11,754 nucleotides of DNA from JACPWY01 sp964603655 (GTDB taxonomy: Bacteria > Bdellovibrionota > FAC87 > UBA2466), in the NCBI GenBank assembly GCA_964603655.1, contig CAZRVZ010000047.1, forward strand, positions 1 to 11,754. The letters run 5' to 3'. Positions within the stretch are counted from its first letter, which is position 1. Every line of letters starts with the position of its first letter. A program made the translations under genes and the position numbers. Shown one piece after another: positions 6,690-11,754 of this stretch. The notes below the pieces were generated by a model that saw only the letters and a program-made list of their open reading frames with translations, did no database searches and had not been told where the DNA came from.

Positions 6690-7301
6690 ATGAGAATTTC
6701 CGTTTTGCTTGCCTTTTCGATGGTGCTACTTACTCCGGTGGCCCCGGTGGCGTTTGCTAGCTATTCGCCCCGTCCGAGCCGAGCTCCCAAACCTTTTCAC
6801 ACCCGGGGACTATTTCAAGGCGGCGACACCCGTAACCTGAACCTCGAACGCATGGATCTTTTTAAAAACCACGAGAAATACCGCGTGAAACACATCGACA
6901 AAGACCGCCACGAGGAACGACTGGACATCTCCTTCTCTGCCGGTTCGCGCAAATTTCCGTCGTCCCGGATTCCACCCTATCAATTGAGATTTGAGCCCCG
7001 TCGACCCGACTTCGAACAGGACAGGCTCGTTTTGGTTCTCCAGGGGATCAGTGGCCGCAATGTCCCGCGCCTGGCCCTCGGCCGAATCGCCACAAGCAGC
7101 AACGTGATTGCAAATATTCGAATACACCCGCCGCTTGAGGATGGTGACATCGCGATTGAGTTCACCTTTAAAAAACCGATCGAGTTTCGCGCTGACAGCG
7201 ATTGCAAAAGAGGCGCGAGAGGATTTATCCGACTGGCGCTCCGTGAACGTGCACCGGCGATTCAAACACCGGAGTTGTTCTCAGAGCCGTCCCCGAAATA
7301 A
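6690..7301 (+). CDS. secreted hypothetical protein downstream of mutY
   Basis: A 203-residue protein of unknown function. Residues 1-24 form a type I signal peptide (hydrophobic core followed by AFA-S), so it is probably periplasmic. The mature part begins with a basic, Pro-rich segment. From about residue 75 come alternating beta-strand-like stretches (RLDISFSAG, RLVLVLQGI, GDIAIEFTFKKPIEF, GFIRLALRE), giving a beta-rich fold that loosely resembles an AMIN-type domain, a weak impression only. A single Cys lies near the C-terminus. ATG 6690 is preceded by TAAGG four bases upstream, and the gene lies 12 nt after mutY, so cotranscription is likely. The last residues and the TAA stop fall inside a 34-bp repeat shared with the broken gene at 5081, so the present C-terminus may have been created by that fragment. 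Confidence 0.65.
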   Translation: MRISVLLAFSMVLLTPVAPVAFASYSPRPSRAPKPFHTRGLFQGGDTRNLNLERMDLFKNHEKYRVKHIDKDRHEERLDISFSAGSRKFPSSRIPPYQLRFEPRRPDFEQDRLVLVLQGISGRNVPRLALGRIATSSNVIANIRIHPPLEDGDIAIEFTFKKPIEFRADSDCKRGARGFIRLALRERAPAIQTPELFSEPSPK

Positions 7302-7315
7302 AGATTGGCGCCGTT
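7282..7315. repeat. 34-bp dispersed repeat, copy 2 (gene relic)
   Basis: Matches 5081-5114 at 29 of 34 positions. Read on the minus strand it gives NGANLYFGDGSE followed by NNSGV and a stop, close to DGTNLYVGDDS and the NNGS that follow in the first copy. A TAG directly precedes it in that frame, so it is a dead remnant. On the plus strand it provides the last codons and stop of the secreted protein gene. Confidence 0.6.
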
Positions 7316-7344
7316 CTAAAAGCCGTTCTCAAATTTGGCCCAAC

Positions 7345-7373
7345 TTGGCAAACTAAGTCGTTAAGACTATTCT
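7345..7373 (+). promoter_or_regulatory. candidate promoter of maeB
   Basis: TTGGCA (7345-7350, 5 of 6 matches) and TATTCT (7368-7373, 4 of 6) are separated by 17 bp. The predicted start of transcription is near 7380, about three bases before ATG 7383, leaving no room for a Shine-Dalgarno leader. This is a third nearly leaderless arrangement in the window. Confidence 0.45.
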
Positions 7374-7382
7374 GAGAAGTTC

Positions 7383-9704
7383 ATGAACAAAAAAGAATTT
7401 AGCAAAGAGGCATTGGATTACCATTCCCAGGGCAGGCCAGGAAAAATCGAGGTCATCTCCAGTAAATCTTGCAAAACCCAACGGGATCTTTCACTCGCCT
7501 ACACACCCGGCGTCGCCGAACCCTGCATCGCAATTCACCGAAATGCCGAGGATGTTTACAAATACACCGCGAAGGGAAACCTGGTTGCGGTCATCAGTAA
7601 TGGCACCGCCGTACTAGGGCTGGGAAATCTGGGCCCGCTCGGTGCCAAGCCGGTCATGGAGGGAAAGGGAATCCTTTTCAAAAAATTTGCCGACATCGAC
7701 GTTTTTGATATCGAAATCGACACCGAGGACCCCCAAAAATTTATCGATTGCGTACGGCTTCTGGAGCCCACCTTTGGCGGGATCAATTTAGAGGATATCA
7801 AGGCACCCGAGTGCTTCCTCATCGAGGAAAAACTCAAGGAGACGATGCAGATCCCGGTCTTTCATGACGACCAGCACGGCACCGCCATTATCTCGGCCGC
7901 GGCTTTTTTAAATGCCCTCGTACTCGTCGACAAGGCGATCGACAAGGTTCGGATAGTCTTTTCAGGTGGCGGCGCGGCGGCCATCTCCTGCGCAGAGCTC
8001 TACGTCCGGCTCGGCGCAAAACGCGAAAACATCATCATGTGTGACAGCCAGGGAGTAATTTACTCCGGCAGAACCGAGGGCATGAACAAGTACAAACAGG
8101 CATTTGCCACCAACCAAACTGTCCGCAACCTCACGGAGGCGGCCAAGGACTGTGATGTTTTGGTGGGACTCTCGGCAGCCGGTGCGTTCACCACTGAGAT
8201 GATTCGGTCCATGGCAAAAAAACCCATCGTCTTCGCGATGGCCAATCCCGACCCCGAAATCGGCTATTTTGAGGCCAAAGAGGTTAGGTCCGATCTGATT
8301 ATGGCGACCGGCCGTTCCGATTACCCCAACCAGGTCAATAATGTTTTGGGATTCCCCTTCATTTTTCGCGGAGCACTCGACGTATTGGCCAAGGCAATCA
8401 ATGAGGATATGAAAATTGCTGCCGTCCACGCGCTGGCGAAATTGGCGCGCCAGGATGTTCCGGAGAGTGTTTCAAAGGCATACGAAGGCAAACGATTCCG
8501 CTTCGGACCGGACTACATCATCCCCAAACCCTTCGATTCCCGGGTACTCCTGTGGGTGTGCCCCGCCGTCGCCAAGGCGGCGATGGACAGCGGCGTGGCC
8601 CGCAAAAAAATCGATCTCGAAGAGTACATCACGAGCCTTGAAAAACGGCTCGGGGTCCGCCAGAGCTTTGTCGCATCCATTCGCGAAAAGATCACGGCAT
8701 CAAGCGAAGGCAATTCAAAACCCTTGCACAAAATCGTCTTTCCCGAGGGCTCCAATCCCCGCATCCTGCGGGCGTGTGACCTTATCGTGCAGGAGGGAAT
8801 CGCGGAGCCCATTCTACTCGGCAATGAAAAACGCGTGAACCTGGCCATCGACAAATTGGGACTTGAAAGCCTCAAGTCTCTTAAAATTATCACCCCCTCC
8901 ACGGCCGAAAACCGCGAGATCTATTCGCTCGATCTCTGGGAGCTGCGACAGCGCAAGGGATTTTCGAAGGAACAGGCCTTCTCCCTCATGAAGAATGAAA
9001 ACTATTACGGCTCGATGATGGTCCGTCGGGGTGACGCCGATGGTCTCCTGTCGGGAGTCACGCAAAACTATCCCGATACCATTCGGCCCTTTCTTCATGT
9101 GGTGGGGTCCCGAAAAGGCATGAAAATCGCCGGCGTCTACATGATGCTCTTTCGCGAGAGGGTGCTGTTTTTCGCCGACACCACCGTCAACATAGATCCC
9201 ACGGCATCAGATTTAGCCGATATTGCCATCTGCGCCGCAGAGGAGGCCCGTTTCTTTGATATCGAGCCCAAAGTCGCCATGCTTTCGTTTAGCAACTTCG
9301 GAAGCGCCGATCACCCACTCGCAAAAAAGGTACGCGAAGCTACGAGACTCGTTAAGCATCGACGCCCGGATATCCTTATTGATGGAGAAATGCAGGCCGA
9401 TACGGCGGTGGTACCCGAGATCATGGATGAAATATTCCCCTTCTGCGAGATAAAGGGCGGCGCGAACGTACTGGTATTTCCCGACCTACAATCGGCCAAC
9501 ATTTGCTACAAACTCATGCAGCGAATTGGTGGCGCCGAGGCCGTGGGCCCGATACTGGTCGGAATGAATAAACCCATTAACGTGCTCCAGCGCTCGGCCG
9601 ACGTGGATGAGATTGTAAACATGGCGATGATCACGGTACTCGAGATTAAAAAGATGGAGCCCTTCAAACGCCAGACGATTCACCAGCCAATGGCGCGAAC
9701 GTAA
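7383..9704 (+). CDS. maeB: NADP-dependent malic enzyme, MaeB type
   Basis: Catalyses oxidative decarboxylation of malate to pyruvate and CO2, supplying NADPH and linking the TCA cycle to pyruvate and acetyl-CoA. The 773-residue product has the two-part MaeB architecture. Residues 1-430 are the malic enzyme: catalytic Tyr40 in LAYTPGVAEP, Lys95 in KPVMEGKG, divalent-metal ligands Glu137-Asp138 (NLEDIKAPECF) and Asp163 (HDDQHGTA), then a Rossmann nucleotide site GGGAAAISC at about 196-204. Residues from about 438 onward form a phosphotransacetylase-like domain (KIVFPEGSNPRILRACDLI, GGANVLVFPDLQSANICYK), which in MaeB proteins binds acetyl-CoA as a regulatory domain. NADP preference is inferred from the family. 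The start is ATG 7383 with only a weak GAGAAG upstream. It appears to be a single-gene transcript. Confidence 0.96.
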   Translation: MNKKEFSKEALDYHSQGRPGKIEVISSKSCKTQRDLSLAYTPGVAEPCIAIHRNAEDVYKYTAKGNLVAVISNGTAVLGLGNLGPLGAKPVMEGKGILFKKFADIDVFDIEIDTEDPQKFIDCVRLLEPTFGGINLEDIKAPECFLIEEKLKETMQIPVFHDDQHGTAIISAAAFLNALVLVDKAIDKVRIVFSGGGAAAISCAELYVRLGAKRENIIMCDSQGVIYSGRTEGMNKYKQAFATNQTVRNLTEAAKDCDVLVGLSAAGAFTTEMIRSMAKKPIVFAMANPDPEIGYFEAKEVRSDLIMATGRSDYPNQVNNVLGFPFIFRGALDVLAKAINEDMKIAAVHALAKLARQDVPESVSKAYEGKRFRFGPDYIIPKPFDSRVLLWVCPAVAKAAMDSGVARKKIDLEEYITSLEKRLGVRQSFVASIREKITASSEGNSKPLHKIVFPEGSNPRILRACDLIVQEGIAEPILLGNEKRVNLAIDKLGLESLKSLKIITPSTAENREIYSLDLWELRQRKGFSKEQAFSLMKNENYYGSMMVRRGDADGLLSGVTQNYPDTIRPFLHVVGSRKGMKIAGVYMMLFRERVLFFADTTVNIDPTASDLADIAICAAEEARFFDIEPKVAMLSFSNFGSADHPLAKKVREATRLVKHRRPDILIDGEMQADTAVVPEIMDEIFPFCEIKGGANVLVFPDLQSANICYKLMQRIGGAEAVGPILVGMNKPINVLQRSADVDEIVNMAMITVLEIKKMEPFKRQTIHQPMART

Positions 9705-9739
9705 ACTAATCCCTTCCGTCGCTATTTAAATAAAACCCG

Positions 9740-10609
9740 CTATTCAATAAAACCCCGAAGGCGTTCCCATTCGACGCGCGAGCGTTCAATTTTGTCGGGA
9801 AAGGCCGAAAACGGTTTTGAATCGATGTCCACGGCGTTAAAGTGCGCGGTATACAGCTTAATATTTTTCCCCTGAAATGCCGCATCCACGCGATCAGTGT
9901 GCTTCTTTCGATTATCGATAAAAACCAAAGCCCTCACAGGAGTGATTGCCCGCCCCGGAGTCGTTGACTTGCGGTGAATGAGTGAACGTAGCATCGCGCC
10001 TTTGTTCTGGCCCTCGGTAAAATAGACGCCTGAGACAAACGTAACCGTTCGGGGAAGACCCAGCCCCAGTTTTTTGATTTCCGACTTGGTAAAACCGGCA
10101 TCGGCGGGCCTTTTGAGATCGTAGGGCAGATAGGGCTTAAAGGCCTCATGCTGCTTTGCAAACTGAGACTTCGACAAATCAATCCCGTTAAGTTTCAGCT
10201 CTCGAATGGTCGACGTCATCTCGGCCGGACCCCGCGACGTACAAACGATAACGGCAGCACCCAGCGCTTGCAGATCAGAGATGAATTGGGGAATACCAAC
10301 ATCGGTGGGCTGAAACCGGACTAATCCTAACATTCGATTCTGCAAAGTTAAAAGACCGTCAAAATCGGCGGCACGCCTATCAGACCGGCTCTCGCCATTT
10401 AAAAGCTCCTCCTGCCAATTGAACCACCCCTCACTGCCCAAGACCGACACCGGCGACAAAAGCGTGTCATCGTAATCAAAGGCTACGACGGACTGCGATG
10501 AGCCAGAGACATTCAAAAATGCCTTAACCCCAGCCTCGATTTCCGAAAGTTGCGTAGAAGCAATGTTGGCCGCAAACGCAGAAAAACAAAGTGAAATCAA
10601 CCAAAACAC
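9740..10609 (-). CDS. exported HAD-superfamily phosphatase-like protein (DUF2608 type)
   Basis: A 289-residue protein with the complete set of haloacid dehalogenase motifs. Motif I is FDYDDTLL (nucleophile Asp45, acid/base Asp47), motif II is VCTSRG, the motif III lysine is in NKGAML, and motif IV is FIDNRKKH. This order and length fit the secreted DUF2608 family seen in Legionella and predatory or parasitic bacteria; the substrate is unknown. The first 14 residues resemble a signal peptide ending AFA-A, although no basic residue precedes the hydrophobic core, so export is likely but not certain. The start is GTG 10609: GGGGGTGG lies three bases upstream and an in-frame TAA blocks longer versions. 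It begins 13 nt after the nitroreductase stop on the same strand, so the two probably form an operon. Confidence 0.82.
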   Translation of the reverse strand: MFWLISLCFSAFAANIASTQLSEIEAGVKAFLNVSGSSQSVVAFDYDDTLLSPVSVLGSEGWFNWQEELLNGESRSDRRAADFDGLLTLQNRMLGLVRFQPTDVGIPQFISDLQALGAAVIVCTSRGPAEMTSTIRELKLNGIDLSKSQFAKQHEAFKPYLPYDLKRPADAGFTKSEIKKLGLGLPRTVTFVSGVYFTEGQNKGAMLRSLIHRKSTTPGRAITPVRALVFIDNRKKHTDRVDAAFQGKNIKLYTAHFNAVDIDSKPFSAFPDKIERSRVEWERLRGFIE

Positions 10610-10622
10610 AAACCACCCCCGA

Positions 10623-11276
10623 CTATAGAGTTACAATCACATCCGATTCCGAATAACGCACCTTCTTGGCCGAGGCATACTTATCATCGGCGCTGCGAAA
10701 CCCGATGGCACACGCAACGACCGCTCTCAAACCCAGCGACTCCAGATTGAGGATGACGTCATACTTATCCGGCTCGATCCCCTCCATGGGGCAGGTATCG
10801 ATACCCAGCGCTGCCGCACACGTCATGAGATTCCCAATGGCGATATAAATCTGATTACTCGCCCATTGATCGATCACCTTACTACGGCCCGCGACAATCA
10901 AATCATCGACCATCATTTTATGGGAGGACTCCAGACTGGACACGGCCACCCCACGCACCTCGGCGATACGCGCGATATACTTATCGATGTGCCCTTCGGA
11001 AAACTTTCGATGACGACACAGCACCAGAAAATGCGAACAACCCTCAACCTGCGGCTGATTCCACGATGCGGGCGTCAAAAGCTTTAGAAGATTACGATCC
11101 GCCACATGCAAGAACTTCCACGGCTGAAGACCATACGACGACGGCGTCAGCACCAACGCACGCTTCAGCGTCGCCCACTCACCGGCTGACAACTTGCGCG
11201 AGGGGTCAAACTTCTTAACGGCATACCGCCAACCGAGCGCCGACACCAAACCATCGGAATTCCACTTTTCCATCAT
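10623..11276 (-). CDS. NfsB-type NAD(P)H nitroreductase family protein
   Basis: An FMN-dependent oxidoreductase of the nitroreductase superfamily, which reduces nitroaromatics, quinones or related substrates with NAD(P)H in the cytoplasm; the natural substrate is unknown. From ATG 11276 it has 217 residues, the same length as E. coli NfsB. Visible family motifs are RYAVKKFDP (about 17-25, FMN phosphate contact), TPSSYGLQPWKFL, a long central helix WASNQIYIAIGNLMTCAAALG at the dimer interface, and GIDTCPMEGIEP, corresponding to the FMN-binding PIEGF loop. TAAGGAG (11287-11281) lies four bases from ATG 11276 and seven from the adjacent ATG 11273; either start is possible. The frame stays open to 11348, but the extension lacks family resemblance. 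The exported HAD protein follows 13 nt downstream. Confidence 0.93.
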   Translation of the reverse strand: MMEKWNSDGLVSALGWRYAVKKFDPSRKLSAGEWATLKRALVLTPSSYGLQPWKFLHVADRNLLKLLTPASWNQPQVEGCSHFLVLCRHRKFSEGHIDKYIARIAEVRGVAVSSLESSHKMMVDDLIVAGRSKVIDQWASNQIYIAIGNLMTCAAALGIDTCPMEGIEPDKYDVILNLESLGLRAVVACAIGFRSADDKYASAKKVRYSESDVIVTL

Positions 11277-11375
11277 TACACTCCTTAATGAACAGGCAGC
11301 CACATTAGCCGCGACTCCGACGATTGAAAAGAGACGGCCTACTTGCACTCTAAACCCGCCGATTTCAGACCGCCT

Positions 11376-11393
11376 CGGGTTGCAACGGGTTGC
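11376..11393. repeat. CGGGTTGC direct repeat between the nitroreductase and tRNA-Thr genes
   Basis: CGGGTTGC occurs at 11376-11383 and 11386-11393 with a 10-bp period, one helical turn, and the first copy overlaps the palindrome GTTGCAAC. It lies in the divergent intergenic region. It could be an operator or part of the tRNA promoter; TTGCAA and TTGCCT are both -35-like, but no convincing -10 is seen. Weak evidence. Confidence 0.3.
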
Positions 11394-11438
11394 CTAATGT
11401 TGGGCCATAAGGTAAATCCATGAAGTTCTTTGAAAATT

Positions 11439-11510
11439 GCCGGCGTAGCTCAGGGGTAGAGCAGCTGATTTGTAATCAGCAGGTCACCGGTTCAAATCCG
11501 GTTGCCGGCT
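11439..11510 (+). tRNA. tRNA-Thr (anticodon UGU)
   Basis: A complete 72-nt cloverleaf. Acceptor GCCGGCG pairs with TGCCGGC (one G-T pair); D arm GCTC/GAGC; anticodon stem GCTGA/TCAGC with loop TTTGTAA, giving anticodon TGT at 11471-11473; T arm ACCGG/CCGGT with loop TTCAAAT; discriminator T. CCA is not encoded (TCA follows). It is 22 nt upstream of tRNA-Tyr, so the two are probably cotranscribed. Confidence 0.96.
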
Positions 11511-11532
11511 CAGATTGTCTGGAAACAATTAC

Positions 11533-11614
11533 GGAGGGGTACCCGAGTGGCCAAAGGGATCAGACTGTAAATCTGACGGCTCTGCCTTCGGAGGTTCGAA
11601 TCCTCCCCCCTCCA
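11533..11614 (+). tRNA. tRNA-Tyr (anticodon GUA)
   Basis: A complete 82-nt class II cloverleaf. Acceptor GGAGGGG pairs with CCCCTCC; anticodon stem TCAGA/TCTGA with loop CTGTAAA gives anticodon GTA at 11567-11569; a long variable arm follows; T arm GGAGG/CCTCC with loop TTCGAAT; discriminator A. CCA is not encoded. In many proteobacteria tRNA-Gly, tRNA-Thr(GGU) and tuf follow; none is seen in the remaining 140 bases. Confidence 0.96.
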
Positions 11615-11669
11615 AATCAAAGAATTTCAGCTACTTACAGACGAGCGTCATAAAATAACAAAACATCTT

Positions 11670-11754
11670 TTACCGTAATCTGGTCACTTTCTGGTCACTT
11701 TGAACTGGGAAAAGTCGGATAACATTCGCTACCCGATCCAAATTCGTCCCCCGA
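11670..11754 (-). CDS. possible C-terminal end of a minus-strand gene (3' end only)
   Basis: One minus-strand frame is open from the window edge to a TAA at 11670-11672, giving about 27 residues that end FPVQSDQKVTRLR; the other two close within 60 bases of the edge. Its 3' end points toward tRNA-Tyr, 55 bases away. The position and the Thr/Lys-rich tail would suit a tyrosine recombinase inserted at a tRNA gene, but the piece is too short to establish the family, and the tandem repeat inside it may make it non-coding. Confidence 0.25.
   Translation of the reverse strand, partial: RGTNLDRVANVIRLFPVQSDQKVTRLR
11680..11701. repeat. perfect 11-bp tandem repeat downstream of tRNA-Tyr
   Basis: CTGGTCACTTT occurs twice in direct succession (11680-11690 and 11691-11701). 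The 11-bp period is close to one helical turn and is not a multiple of three, so it is not a simple codon repeat. Its place just beyond a tRNA cluster is compatible with a recombinase arm site or a regulatory site, but nothing decides between them. Confidence 0.6.

Noticed and set aside
7962..8429. 155-codon open frame antisense to maeB
   Set aside because: It is a shadow of the maeB reading frame, which has full family motifs; no independent start signal is seen.
1..11754. CRISPR array, toxin-antitoxin pair, restriction-modification or other defence system
   Set aside because: No regularly spaced repeats and no nuclease, helicase, methyltransferase, toxin or reverse transcriptase motifs were seen in any convincing reading frame.

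Overview
The window looks like chromosome of a Gram-negative bacterium, most likely a member of the Bdellovibrionota or a related deltaproteobacterial-type lineage. This rests on gene style and not on a marker gene: several small secreted or lipoprotein genes, a HELGHC-type lipoprotein zincin, a secreted DUF2608-like HAD protein, a Tat-exported flavoprotein, and a class II tRNA-Tyr next to tRNA-Thr without encoded CCA. Base composition is moderate (around 50% GC) with no sharp island-like shift.

Left part (1-3250): the C-terminal end of an unidentified protein (1-141), a lipoprotein zincin (262-720, +), then lysA (diaminopimelate decarboxylase, -) preceded on the same strand by a metallo-beta-lactamase-fold lipoprotein. 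The lipoprotein stop and a lysA start overlap as ATGA. The lipoprotein and a periplasmic FKBP prolyl isomerase (+) diverge from a single CATG, so their start codons share two bases. The lipoprotein keeps the fold signatures of the family but has lost all but one of the canonical zinc ligands.

Middle (3250-5630): a Tat-signal FAD-dependent amine-oxidase-like protein (-), then a decayed or frameshifted small gene (5010-5313, -) that has a good Shine-Dalgarno sequence and ATG followed at once by TGA. After it comes a roughly 300-base gene-free stretch holding a perfect 12-bp GAAA-loop hairpin (orphan terminator or small RNA end). A 34-bp piece of the broken gene recurs diverged (29/34) at 7282-7315, where it supplies the end and stop codon of another gene.

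Right part (5630-11754): mutY (adenine DNA glycosylase) with a secreted hypothetical protein 12 nt downstream; maeB (malic enzyme with a phosphotransacetylase-like C-terminal domain); then on the minus strand a nitroreductase followed 13 nt downstream by a secreted HAD phosphatase-like protein. tRNA-Thr(UGU) and tRNA-Tyr(GUA) follow on the plus strand. After them the usual tRNA-Gly/tRNA-Thr/tuf continuation is absent; instead there is an 11-bp tandem repeat and a possible C-terminal end of a minus-strand gene running off the edge.

Most genes are housekeeping (lysine biosynthesis, base excision repair, malate decarboxylation) or envelope proteins, and no defence or CRISPR system is visible. 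The points most worth checking are the zinc-ligand-less lipoprotein, the shared start codons with apparently leaderless promoters, the broken secreted gene with its dispersed repeat, and the tRNA junction.
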